DNA of 64,000 nucleotides, taken from the NCBI GenBank assembly GCA_900073065.1, contig FJOG01000002.1, positions 3,636,548 through 3,700,547 on the forward strand. Direction: 5' to 3'. Position 1 is the first letter of the stretch; each line of letters begins with the position of its first letter. Positions 43,990 to 54,821 of the stretch are shown in pieces. The translations under genes and the position numbers were made by a program. This DNA is from Phialocephala subalpina (taxonomy: Eukaryota; Ascomycota; Leotiomycetes; Helotiales; Mollisiaceae). The notes under the pieces are model-generated. The model searched no databases, was not told the origin of the DNA, and was given only the letters and a program-made list of their open reading frames with translations.

Positions 43990-45030
43990 CGGTCGTGTAG
44001 TCGAGTCCAATTTGCATAAACGCTGGAGCAAAACCAAGTTCCATCATGACACAGCGAACATCTCTGCTGAGACCGTTTTGAAGGTTCCACGATCCACGGG
44101 TACCGCGCCGATGAAAGTCCTCAAAACGCCATACGCCAAACAGAAGGGTATGTTCCTCTCGTTGATCTCTTGTCATCCACTTGCGCGATAGTGATCGACG
44201 AAATGTCCTCAATCCATGTGTTTGGAAACGTATGGTCTGATGTAGGCGAGATCTTGGTCGGGAGCACCGAAGTCTGCACATTCCCAATCGATCACACCCG
44301 TAACTTGCCCATTCTCAGCAAGTATTTTGTGAACACTAAAGTCACCATGTGTGAGGACTGAGAAGCTTGGGTCCGCTGGGATATGATTTTCTAGCCAGTA
44401 GAAGAGCCAGGTGATGTAAGGCGAGAGCAGGTGCTCAACACGCTCGATGTACTCGCGCCATCCCTTCAGATTGCGGCGGTGGCGAGCTTCAATTTTTTCG
44501 TCCAGGGCATCCGATTCATCATCCATAGCAAAATAATCCGCAAAATGTCTCCGACGGAATGGCATGCAACTTGGCCAGAAGCTCTATAAGCTGCCTTAAC
44601 AAATTTTCTGGAAGTGTTTGGTTTTCGCCATCGAGAAAGCTCCTAAGAACCTTTCTAGGTAGCCGCGTCGCCGTAAAGAAGGTACTTTCAACACCAGGTA
44701 GGCCGAGGGCGAGGTCGATTGGTCGCGGTACCGGATAGCCTGTCCCACTCAACGACCGAAGGAGATGGAATTCGCGCTCAAGGAGAAAGCCGCCGTGTGG
44801 TGCTATTGGGACAGGTTGACTTTTTCGAACTACTAATTCTTTGATACATCTAGTTGCATGCTTGATAGTGCAGAAATACGTATCATATCCGCCGGGTACT
44901 TCAGAGAATTCCGTCACCTGGAGTGGGCCGTGAAGTTCTGTCAGGAAGTCTTGGAGGAGATCACGAAGTGGGAGTAGTGGAGTGGATGATTCTCTCCCAA
45001 ATTTGGTTCGTGTCAGGTGCTTCGTATCCA
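43990..45030 (-). pseudogene. Aminoglycoside phosphotransferase (APH)-like kinase remnant
   Basis: The N-lobe is readable from about 45030 (LRDLLQDFLTELHGPLQVTEF) with EVPGGYDTYF as the ATP loop, then GYPVPRPIDL and LLAKLHAIPSE. Near 44560 the frame shifts by one base into HFADYFAMDDESD, which runs to VLTHGDFSVHKILAENG and VIDWECADFG. The catalytic HGD is present, but the metal-binding Asn of HGDxxxxN is replaced by Lys. Nonsense codons follow (TGA after VSKHMD at 44209-44211, and at least two further ones) before family-like sequence ends near 43990. A dead gene. It lies directly behind the AttH-like remnant on the same strand, with frames overlapping near 45020, so the two may once have been one fused gene. 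Confidence 0.65.
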
Positions 45031-45718
45031 GCCTGACTGAAACTCAGGGTCCCATCAAAACACATTGGTGACCACCCAGCCGGTGGATATACGACTTCAT
45101 CTTCCGTGCGGGTCTATCTCTATGATCGATCTCAGACTGGATAGCATAGCACATTCGTTTCCCTTTAGCCAAAGAGTACCAATACAATGCATAAACTGCT
45201 CGCTTCTTGTGTGCAGATCCTCGCCTGGCATGACGTGGCCACGTAGGAGAAGTGGCGTCACTGCTATCTACACAACATCGAAGGACGTTTCGCCATCTTT
45301 GCTGGTATATAGTATTCCTGCTTACTTTCCGAGTTCTAGGAACTCTATGCGGAGACCATGTTCTGTCTCGATAATAATGTCCCTGAATTCGGTGTATGGC
45401 ACTGTGACCACAAAATTGCTGTGCTCGCAATCGAGTGGCCGCAAGTTGTCCAATCCCTTATATATGCAAACGCCACTAGAGTAGAGCTTAAATATGGGCC
45501 GACAGCGTAAATATATGAAGGCTCCAATCTTCTCATCGGGGATTGAGAAGCTAAAGTAATGTGTCTAGATGTTGTGGCCTCCATTCCTCGCCCTCTGCAG
45601 GTTGTGGAATCCAGAGTTCAGACTCAACGGGTTGTGCTTCCTAAGTTTGCTTTGCGAAGTCAATATTCAGTTAACTTCCACGTAGATCTTAGAGACTCAC
45701 TTGTACTTCTGTTGCCAT
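45031..45718 (-). pseudogene. AttH-like (DUF7064/DUF7065) protein remnant
   Basis: Exon 1 is 45718-45701 (MATEVQ), intron 45700-45641 (GTGAGT...CTTAG), then a frame with FSFSIPDEKIGAFIYLRC, GLDNLRPLDCEHSNFVVTV, ETEHGLRIEFLELGK, YTSKDGETSFDVV and TPLLLRGHVMPGEDLH, SEQFMHCIGTLWLKG. This order is what I recall for the carotenoid-hydratase/AttH-like beta-barrel proteins now split into DUF7064 and DUF7065. The same frame carries nonsense codons: TAA after ELGK, TAG after FDVV (CAG to TAG by one transition), TGA after DPHGR and TGA after TNVF. These are dispersed single substitutions, so the gene died without large deletions. Biochemical role of the family in fungi is unclear. Confidence 0.6.
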
Positions 45719-46381
45719 TTATCTTTCGAAGGTTTAAATTCTCCTCTATCGAAACTGGAGCGCAGCCCCCAGCGTCTTATTCGAGATATGCTCCGTCAAG
45801 AATTGTTCGCTGGAGCGTCGTGGTCAGTGGAATGTTTGAGAATGTGGATAATAGCCAGTTCCCCTCTTTCGCTCGCTTCGCTCACTTGTTTTTCTGAACT
45901 AACATTATTCCGCCCTAGCCTCGATCGAGCGCGGTTCTTGCGTTTTGGGGAAGCTGATTGGTATTCCCGCGAAGCCCGTATTACGAACTTTGATTTCCCG
46001 AAGAGGGCTGGTCGGGTAGCGGACATGAGCCAGCCTCGGACCAAGTGAAGTGCTTACTCGTCTAGAGCTTCGGGTTCCGGACTCTTCGGAGTATGCTACA
46101 CAGCTTTCTGGGGTTGGAAACCACCGAACCAGAAAACTTAAGCAGACGTCCCTGAGCTGAGGCCTGCTACCCGCATATGACAGTTCTGAAAAGTGGTATG
46201 TTAATCTTAGGAACCTCGATTGGCGGGACATGCATCAAAGCTCCCGGAATTCGAGATACCTGGTAGGCTCAATCAAGCAATATTTTCAGGAATCATCTCG
46301 TAGTCAACGTGTATCTCACACAATAGTCTCACCGACTGTAAAGCAGCCTTGCCTAGGAAGAAAAGGTTCCTACCAAATCCC
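45719..46381. other. Intergenic region
   Basis: Divergent spacer between the AttH-like remnant and cytochrome b5. Contains TTCGCTCGCTTCGCTCAC-like repeats near 45870 reminiscent of those at 1.5 kb. No gene seen. Confidence 0.3.
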
Positions 46382-46892
46382 ATGGCATTACGAGAAATTG
46401 CTAGGTCGGAGGTCTACCAGCATAATACAAAACATGACTTGTGGCTCATTGTGAATGGAAAAGTCTATGATGTGACGAGATTTAGTAGCAGTCATCCGTA
46501 AGTTGTTTTTCTAATGCTGAACCACTATTCACTGATCGCGTGCCAGTGGAGGGGAAGAAGTCCTCGTTGATTCCGCTGGTGTGGATGCATCCAATCCATT
46601 CGAGGACGTGGGACACTCCGAGGAAGCACGAAACATACTGCAGGGGCTGCAAATTGGCATCTTGAAATCAAAGGTACGCACCATATTCAAGGCTCCAGCG
46701 ACTGCGAGTCTTGACTGACTGCTGGTGCGGAAGGGCGACACGCATGTGGAGGAGGAGGCAGCTACGTTGGGTGCGAGGATAAGCTCATACCTGAATAGTT
46801 ATCTCCTATCTTTTTGGCTATTCGTCATTGGCTTATTATTTGTGGTAAATCGATTCATACCGCCTGTTGGTACTCTTGAGGTTGTCCATTAG
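46382..46892 (+). CDS. Cytochrome b5 with C-terminal membrane anchor
   Basis: Three short exons, 46382-46497, 46547-46673 and 46734-46892, too small to show as a long frame; 133 residues. The heme pocket is complete: HPGG with His38 (split by the first intron) and a second axial His62 in EDVGHSEEA. DLWLIVNGKVYDVT matches the conserved start of the fold. Residues about 107-125 (SYLLSFWLFVIGLLFVV) form the tail anchor, so the protein should sit on the ER surface. Cytochrome b5 passes electrons to desaturases, hydroxylases and some P450s. Two P450 genes lie in this window, which makes a dedicated electron-donor role possible. Junctions are GTAAGT/CCAG and GTACGC/GAAG. Confidence 0.9.
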
Positions 46893-47027
46893 TCGAAAAC
46901 ACACATGCAAATAGCACCATCAGCATTTCACATATAGGAACGAAGAACCATTCTCATAGGACAGAGCTTCAGCCATCAATTTCATGTCATATTGTGTTCC
47001 ATACTCCCGCCACATACCTCAATTATT

Positions 47028-47584
47028 TTACTTGTATACAACCTTGCTAATCTTCGACTCCACCACCACCGGTTTTCCTTCCTCAACCACGAAACGACTA
47101 CAGCCAACAAATTTACTCGTCTCCAGGCTCTTCAAGTTTTCCGCCCCAGTCTCAAAATCCACATGCGTAAAGATACTCCCAAACGGCGTAGTCTTCGCAT
47201 CCGGCGACCCCATCAAAATAGCTACTCCTTCAGGCGTCATCTCGATGATACCTGTATAGCTGTAATGAATGAGACTGCCATCTTTGTTCTTGAGGACGGC
47301 TTTGACGTTAATGCGAACATTTTTCATTGGCGGGTCGATATGTACGTGATCAGAGCCGAATATGAATTCGGCGTCGACTTCGGGGCCAGAAAACCCGGGT
47401 TCGCTTCTCACGGTGCCACCGTTTATGGGTGCGACTTGGAGAGAGATCCCACTGCCGAGGCTGCCGATTGGGAAGGGCGCATCGAATGTGAGCTGCAGTG
47501 GCGTGAGTCTTTGGGCTTTGTGAGGAGGGGACGAGGACGGACTCTTGCTGTGAGGGCGGGCTCTAGAGAGGCGAATCCAGACAT
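47028..47584 (-). pseudogene. DUF3237 family protein with N-terminal frameshift
   Basis: The long minus-strand frame (about 47510-47028) encodes LTFDAPFPIGSLGSGISLQ, GGTVRSEPGFSG, FIFGSDHVHIDPPMKN and TPEGVAILMGSPDAKTTPFG, matching the beta-barrel DUF3237 family as I remember it. It contains no in-frame ATG upstream. The only sensible start (ATG 47584, MSGFASLEPALTARVR) is in another frame, and its LEPALT block is what the family starts with. No splice pair reconciles them (the GT..AG available would give a 27-nt intron). A one-base indel near 47540-47500 is the simplest reading, either a mutation or a sequence error. The function of the family is unknown. Confidence 0.55.
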
Positions 47585-47951
47585 GATGAGATCAAGAAAG
47601 CGAATTTATTTTATGGCAGGAATATCGATGTGTATGCTGTCTATGTAGTCGCCTCTGGCGAAAGGAAGCAACTGGCTTCGTCTCAGCGGCTTTTTACGTA
47701 AGAGGTTTCCCCGGATCCCGACAGGTAACCAACGTGCCTCGGACAAGCAAGACAAATGGCCGAAGATTTGATATAGATCTGTCACCTTTATTTAGTCCGT
47801 ACTACTAGATCCTGTACTACTAGAAGTTCCTCCCGGCGAGTAGCACTCACGACAGATTTGGCAAGCCTGCCAGCCAACAGAACTATAAATCCGAACTGCA
47901 CAAAGACGTTAATTGTACGAAAGAGTTTTAAATTAAGCACTCGTTAATCAG

Positions 47952-49039
47952 ATGTCTTTATTATTTGGTGATTTCCCTGTCAAGGGCAAGATCGTGGTCG
48001 TCACCGGCGGTGGGTCAGGTATGTCTTTCCAGGCTTCAACTGAATACCATTTCACAGAATTACATCTTTTACCTTTCATATCTAACATTCGCAGGAATTG
48101 GTCTCACTTTCGTCAAGAACATTCTCAACCAAGGCGCCAAAGTTATCATCGCAGATCTCCGCCTCCATTCCGACGCAAGCAAGATTGGAATAACCAGTAC
48201 AACACCGAACCTCTACTTCCAGACATGCGACGTCGCGAAATGGGACCAACTCGAGAATCTGATCAAGATCTCAGAAAAGGAGTTCGGCGATGTACCTGAT
48301 ATCTATGTAGCCGCAGCAGGCGTCTTCGAGCCCGTAATTTCACCTTAAATCCTTACTTTTACAAGTGGCTAACTGGAACTCAATAGTCATGGTCGAATTT
48401 CTGGGGCGATCCCGAAACCGAGAAATACCGCATCATGGAAATCAACGTCAGCCACCCCATCAAACTTACTAGGATCGCGATCAGAGCCTTGCTAGGCAAA
48501 GACAAGAAGGGCGTCGTGCTGATCGTTGCTTCGATTGCTGGGTACTCGGGACAGTATTCTGCGCCGCTGTATTCCACGAGCAAACATGCAGTTGTGGGGT
48601 TCACTAGGTCAATGGTTGATACGGGGAAGTATCAGGGTGTAAAGGTGGTTACGATATGTCCTGGGTAAGTTTCGCTATTTCTCTTTCCACAAATTGAAAC
48701 TAATTTCTTCTTTCCAGCATTGTAGCGACACCACTGTGGTCTGACAACCCCATCGCCAAAGATCAGTTCTCCATCGTTGATGAAATAATGATTTCGACTG
48801 AGACAGTCGCTTCGAGCATGATTTCGTTGATTGAAGATGCGAAATATGGCAGTGGGACGGTGTTTGAGATTTCGATGCTTGGGGAAAGGGTGGTGCCTGC
48901 TTGGAATATTGATCCTCCGGGAATGGTTGACGGAATGATGGCGGAGGGGACGGCAATTCCGCAGGCGGCTATTGATAAGAGTAATGCACCGCTGTTTGCA
49001 ATTATGGCCAGGGAGAGAGGGGCTTTGCTAAAGAAGTAG
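47952..49039 (+). CDS. Short-chain dehydrogenase/reductase (SDR)
   Basis: Four exons: 47952-48018, 48095-48333, 48387-48664 and 48718-49039; 301 residues. The NAD(P) motif TGGGSGIG is split by the first intron; an Asp (IIADLR) at the end of the second strand favours NAD. CDVAKWD follows, then AAAGVFEP in place of the usual NNAG, a Ser in IVASIAGYSGQ, and the catalytic YSTSK, then CPGIVATPLW. This matches classical SDRs of the 15-hydroxyprostaglandin dehydrogenase-like group. It oxidises an alcohol or reduces a ketone; the substrate is unknown. Its neighbours (DUF3237, AttH-like, AveC-like, cytochrome b5) suggest a small metabolic set. Confidence 0.9.
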
Positions 49040-49266
49040 TTTGAAGCTTCAAAAGTTAATCATGCACTCTGTATTCTTTACAGCATCTTCTATGTCAAGA
49101 TATCAGCCACAAATGACAATGTTCTTGTTCGGCGCAAATACTTGATTCGCAAGCCTTCCGCTCCTATTTTCTCCCACTCTCGATTTCCGACTATTTACTC
49201 CAAAGTATCCTTCCTATGTCTGCTATCCTTCTTCCATCATTGATGACCCATGCTCGCGTTGTTCCA

Positions 49267-50049
49267 TCATTTTTTCTTTGGGATGCTTCCCAACTTATCC
49301 GGAACCGCCAATGAGATGATCCATACGGTGGTAGCAATGAGCGAGAATGTAGCTATACCAGCGCCATAAGTTGTGCGATACCCATTATCGGCACTAAGCG
49401 CCGCCCAAACTGGCCAGCCCAACCCAGCATTCGCCATCGCGTACGATGAAGAAACTATGGCCGGAATCATGACAATTCTCCAGCCCTTCAAATGGTCGCG
49501 AAGAATGAAGATAAAGCCAGCCGCCATCATCGGGGATACTGCATGAATAGCCGGAAACCAGAGCGGGAATCCACCGACAGAAAAAGGCTGGTAGCCGTAA
49601 TAGATGTAAATGCCCCAATACAGTGGCGGATACTCTAATACCAAGTTCGCGGCAAATGACCTGAGCCAAAGCTTCCACACGCCAGGCCGGGTTGTCCTCT
49701 CGTTGCGGAGAACCGTTAAGAACCAGTAGCCCTGTCCTCCGACAAACCAGCCATATGTTGCAGGCACAAAGATCGGAATGGGACGGCCGTGCCATTCGAA
49801 TGCGATCCAGTTGCCTTCTCGAGGAAAATAGCAGAATCCCATCACATCCACGGCCGGCTCAAACGCAGCGGCAATTACGCCCCCAATGGCGAAGAGAAGA
49901 CATGTTGAGTCGCCTTTGGCCAGGTTTTTGAAGGCTTTGAAGAGAACAAAGATAAATGGGATTTGTGTCATGATGGTGAAGACCAACTGCTCGTTGTGAG
50001 GAATCGCCATATCTGCCGGCGGACGGCTCGTGGTTCCTGGAACAAACAT
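49267..50049 (-). CDS. Multi-pass membrane protein resembling the AveC-like family
   Basis: Intronless 260-residue frame with about seven hydrophobic helices. Features: IGGVIAAAFEPAVDVMGFCY near residue 55-75, then FPREG and a loop FEWHGRPIPIFVPATYGWF with GGQGYW, LVLEYPPLYWGIYIYYGYQPF, and a C-terminal RTTYGAGIATFSLI. The E-P-x2-D motif plus aromatic loop at this place is how I recall the actinobacterial spirocyclase AveC-like family; this is recall and needs a profile search. A membrane terpene cyclase or other unknown membrane enzyme are alternatives. Start MFVPGTTSRPP is the first ATG. Lack of introns differs from most neighbours. Divergent upstream region 50050-51340. Confidence 0.6.
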   Translation of the reverse strand: MFVPGTTSRPPADMAIPHNEQLVFTIMTQIPFIFVLFKAFKNLAKGDSTCLLFAIGGVIAAAFEPAVDVMGFCYFPREGNWIAFEWHGRPIPIFVPATYGWFVGGQGYWFLTVLRNERTTRPGVWKLWLRSFAANLVLEYPPLYWGIYIYYGYQPFSVGGFPLWFPAIHAVSPMMAAGFIFILRDHLKGWRIVMIPAIVSSSYAMANAGLGWPVWAALSADNGYRTTYGAGIATFSLIATTVWIISLAVPDKLGSIPKKK

Positions 50050-51340
50050 TTTGAGGACTTCAAAAAAAGTGATGACTTTGATTGAAGATTCGACGTGTAA
50101 TCAGAGTATTTGAATATAGCCTCCCTTTCCATGAGGGATCTGAAGGTATCTGCAATTTCTGAGAGAGGTAAAAGTAACATAAAATAATTCAAGCCCAGTT
50201 ATCCAGCAGAATAGAATAGGGCGAGTATGCTCGGTGTGCTCTGAGCAGTCGAAGGCTGCGTTTGGGAATGTGCGAAACTCCCTCCGGCCCGAAGTGCCAG
50301 GTTTTCCCCGAAACTTCTTGTCTGGTCTAGCTGCGTCCTGGGATGTATCCCTACTAATTTAAGATGTACTGTACACTCCACAGCAAGCTCCATCACATAA
50401 GTGGCCGCCCTCGGTAGTCCGAACTCTTCCCAGTGCGGGGGGGGACGTACTTTGATCTACCCCGCGGTGCCACGCTTAACACCGCTCACACCACTGGTTG
50501 AGTGAGATCTCAGGACCCCGCCAATAAGCGATAATTGCTTCTTATCGCTAAACCTCTCACGTGATTGAGGTGGCCACGTGCCAACTGATCATGGGCTGCT
50601 AGTGTTGGCACCCTTATATAGTAGAATAGCGAATTGGTTGCGATCAATTCTTGGGCCTTTTGGCCCGATGACGTGCTGGCCTAAAGTTGTTCCTTCTAGG
50701 CTCATCATCATACCTAAAACCAAAGCGAGTTGTTGCGAGAACACCTGGAAACGGGTATTACAGTCAGCTCTCCATGATAACCAAGCTAACCATACCTTGC
50801 TTCTTTTTCGTCTCCCTCCCTTTTTTGCCTAATAAAAGATTAGATGGCCACCAAAACGAGACAGCTGAGGGAAATGGGCGGTCAGCCTAGTGATCATCCG
50901 AATAATTCCCATTATAATATTATTGAGAGGTAGCCTGGTATTCGATTCTACTAGGGGACAATTTCCTCCGTAGATGAATGCTTCCAGACTGCGGACAATC
51001 AAATCCCGAGCGTTTTAGGAACACCTACTTCTGACCCTGTTATTTCATACTTCTCTGTTAGCATGTCTTTTGCTTGGTTATCTTAACCTCAGTCAGTTAT
51101 GATGGAACGCCGAAAGATAACCCCGGAGCCCGGGAAAGGAATTCCAAGTTTCGCAAATGCTTTGCGGGGTACGGCGTATGGAATATGGGGTTCAGTAGAC
51201 ATGTGCGGCAGACTCTGGACACACAAAGCCAATCTCAAAATATGTTAAAGGGACATATCTGTCAAGGAACTGCACAACATTTCCTCCATCCATTTTGGTG
51301 AGAAAAGATAAAGTACCAGAAGTTCAGACGATATTACAAG
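50050..51340. other. Intergenic region between AveC-like and MFS genes
   Basis: About 1.3 kb between divergent genes. It contains a CGGTAGTCCGAAC element (50412-50424) and GGGGGGG run. The small frames at 50578-50890 and 51074-51301 show no protein character. Confidence 0.4.
50412..50424 (+). promoter_or_regulatory. Candidate regulator site CGGTAGTCCGAAC
   Basis: Resembles CGGAGTCCGAAC at 35996 with one more base between the half-sites. Located between the AveC-like gene and the MFS exporter, outside the main cluster. Confidence 0.25.
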
Positions 51341-53695
51341 ATGGTGAGTCTCAATGAAAAGACGGTTGAGCTACAGGCGACGTCGGCATCATATTTTGAG
51401 GATATACATCAAGATGATACAGAATTCATTAATGGAAGCAACAATTCAACTATCTCCAAGAAATCTCTCGAAGGCATCGAAGCGTGGCTATCCATCACCG
51501 TAGGTTTCTTCAACCTATCAGTATTTCTCCTGCCTGTTGATTAATCTAACAGGGTCTTGTATTTGGATACATTGCGTCGCAGCAACTAGGAAATCAAGCA
51601 GGGGCACTTATGATGATAATCAATGCGGACTTAGGTAGGTGAGAACTCTGTGATACTTTAAAGATCTAATTGACTTAATGTCCACCTTAGGACCGAAAGA
51701 TTACTACTACTGGCTTTCCGTCAGTAGTCTGTTGGGCGGAACACTCGGCTGGGCCCATGCAGGTAAATAGGGATCCGTAGATCTGCTCTCCTTGATGCCT
51801 CGGTAAGACGAATAAAATTTTGCTAATAATTAATTATAGGTCCGCTTAGCGATCAATACGGAAGGAGGCCAATTATAATTTTCGGAAATTGTATTGCTTT
51901 ACTGGGAGCTATTGTGGGCGCGTCTGCCCAGCACTTATATGTTGTTATCCTCGGGCTTCTAGTTGCGGGACTAGGTTCGGGCGGTCAACTCCAAGCGGTC
52001 GCTGTTCTATCCGAGTCTGTTCGTAATAAGGATAGGGGATGGGTGCAAGGTGAGTCGAGTTTTCTTGATCTGATTTCTTCAACATTTCAACTACAGCGAG
52101 CTCACAACGTCAATTACACAGGCTTACTGTACCTCTCTCCTTTCCCGTTTCTTGCGACAGGTCAGATTGTAGCAGTTGCAATTGGGTCGCACACCACATG
52201 GCGCTGGATCTTCTACCTCAACATCATCCTTAATGCAGTATCACTCATCCTAGTCGCGCTATTTTTCAATCCCGTAAGTAGTATCCCTTGAACAATTGCT
52301 ATATCAAACTGACATAGCGGCAGCCTAGCAAATCACAAGCACGCGAATCACACGTCTGGAAGAAGCCAATATCGTGGAAGTACTTTGATATGCTCTCCAT
52401 GCTTCTAATGACTGTAAGTGTTCACTGTTCTGCCATGGATGCCCAAAGGAATGTTGTCTAATCCTCGTAGGTTTTTATCACCTGTGTTGGTCTTGCTGCT
52501 GTATGGGGCGGGTTTGGCAAATATAAATGGAATACAGCTGCTATATTAGTTCCCTTATTTTTTGGTATCACATCGGCCGTCTTGCTATGGCCACACAGTG
52601 AGTTCGGAGCACCTAGTAAAATTATTTAAAGCTAATTACTCTTTGCCAGCTCATTACTTTGCACAAAATGCATTCTATCCGACTATCATGTTTCAGAACT
52701 TGAAAGGGTAAGCCCCCAAGTAGTTATAGAAAGACCGCTCGCTCACAACATGAATCAGATTTGTCTTTCTTATTCTAGCTGGCGCCTTATCGGCATTTTG
52801 TCTGGCATCTATGAACTTGATCTACCCCCAGGAAATAACAGCACTGTTTACCACCGATATCATGAAAGCGGCTCGGTACCAACTTGCTTCTGGGTTCGGA
52901 GCAGAGTTTGGGGTCCTCGTTGCTGGAATGAGTATGAGGTCCGTTGGTAGTACCAATTTAATGCTTACGACAGCCGCAATTCTTGTGGCTCTATTTGTTG
53001 GGCTAATGGCATCCGTTACACCTGGAAGTATCAAAGGAACATTAGCGTACACTTTTCTTGGCCATTTCGGTGGCGGATGTGTCAAGACGCTCATATTTGT
53101 TTCGGTAACATATGCTGTTCCTGACGTTCTTATTGGCGCCGCCCTCGCTATCCTAAATCTTGGCTGGTCTTTTGGACCTGCTTTTGCACGTGAGTATGGA
53201 AACCAAACTTAGTCGGACTTGGTCGCTAACCTTTCCAGTCGGTACATACCTCACGATCGTGCGGTCTAGGGTTGGTGCCACTTTTGTCCAAAATATTTCA
53301 CAAGCTGTGCTACCGCTGGGACTACCTCCGGCATCTTTGCCAGCCTTCCTGGAGGCAATTGCAGCCGGAAATCAATATTCTTTGATGAAGATACCGGGCG
53401 TCAGCCTCCCAATCATCTCAGCTGCAATACAAGCCACAAAATCTACATATGCTGACGCATTCCAGTGAGTGTTACTCCATGATTATTTTGGATATTTACT
53501 AAATGTTTGTTTAGGATTGTCTGGTTCGTGGGTATGGCGGCTGGTATTATGGCTATCCCATTTGCTTTCCTTACCCAAGACGTTGGGCCTGCGATGAACG
53601 GTCATCTGGCGGTCGTGGGAATGACCGAACGTTCGATTTTAAGGGGATTAAGAGGAAAGACTCAGAAGAAGCAAATGCAAGAAGTCGTTGTTTGA
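51341..53695 (+). CDS. MFS exporter, TRI12-like (DHA2/14-TM type)
   Basis: About eleven exons; the first are 51341-51499, 51553-51634 and 51691-51762. Introns are short GT..AG and the frame is maintained to the stop at 53693-53695. The protein starts with an acidic cytoplasmic tail, then GLVFGYIASQ, the motif-A-like loop GPLSDQYGRRPIIIFGN, GLGSGGQLQ (motif C region), SESVRNKDRGW and GSHTTWRWIFYLN, ending with a basic tail. Around 14 helices can be counted. TRI12-type transporters export trichothecenes and other fungal metabolites or import siderophores; here export of a pathway product or toxic substrate is the natural guess. It could serve the nearby oxidative genes. Confidence 0.88.
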
Positions 53696-53748
53696 TTGCC
53701 TAGCGTAGCGCAGGTTGAGTTTTTTGTTTTTTTGGGGGTCCCCGGGGG

Positions 53749-54790
53749 GAGGGGGGGTCACGTGCGAGCTTTGTTTGGTTACTAGTTTTCTGGTCATCGC
53801 TTAATTGGCCGTCCGCCACGAGGACTAAGAGGGGTCCCGGTGACGCGAAAATCACGGTATACCGAAAAGTGATTTTATATACAAAACACGGCTATATACA
53901 CCTTATTATAACAAATCTTCTTTTGTAATTTCTTAAGAATTAATAATATAAATATAAAAATATATTATTTAATTTATTTATATATTATTTATAAATTTTT
54001 AAGTATATTTATTAAAGTATTATAAAAGAAATTAAAAATTGAAATTTTTTAATATAAATTTTTATATAAAGAAAACCAAATTATAATATAATAAAAAATT
54101 ATTAATTCGATTTATTTAAAACTTATTATAATATAATTAATATAATAAATATATATTTAATATATAATTATTATATATTTAATATATAATTTCGTTATTT
54201 CCTTATTTAATTTAATATCGTAACCAAAGAATAAATTATCCTTTTTTATTCTTATAAAAATATTATAAAACTTTTAAATATAATTTTTAAATAATTATTT
54301 ATTTAATATAATTTAAAAACTAATTATTTCTTTTTATTGGAATTTATATATTAATAAAAGTAAAATATAAAAAAATACGATTTTTATAATATTTCGATAT
54401 ATTATGATTTTCGTTATATTAGGATCCTTCTTAATATAAGGTTTCTTTGTGAGGGGGGATCACGTGAAAAGTGGGGTTAAAAATAGAATGATCGATTTTC
54501 CCAAACTTCGATAGGGGTACTAAATACGATTCTTCGATTGGTCTATTGAAGATTTTCCCCCTCACGTAATATCAAGGAGAATAATCGCCAAGGAATATCA
54601 AATCTTTTAATTTACTTGTAATTATATTATATTCTAATTATTAATTTAAACTTCTTTTTAAATGTCTTAATATTTGTAAATACGTTATAATTCAATTAGA
54701 TATACTTACATTTTAATTTATAAATAGATTTATTAATAATTTATTATTATATTATTAATTAATAAGTACACGTACTATAAATCGCGATCG
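53749..54790. repeat. AT-rich, RIP-like island flanked by a direct repeat
   Basis: Nearly pure A/T from about 53880 to 54440 and again 54600-54790, without reading frames. Two near-identical 16-mers (GAGGGGGGGTCACGTG at 53749 and GAGGGGGGATCACGTG at 54451), in the same orientation and differing by one G/A, bracket the first block. It probably represents an old mutated repeat; class unknown. Confidence 0.65.
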
Positions 54791-54821
54791 CAAAACCTAC
54801 TCTCTCGGCGTATTGCAAAGT

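Noticed and set aside
43973..44287. 104-residue minus-strand frame
   Set aside because: Alternate frame of the APH-like remnant; family-like residues lie in the neighbouring frame.
46992..47648. 218-residue plus-strand frame
   Set aside because: Antisense to the DUF3237 coding sequence, which has recognisable family blocks.
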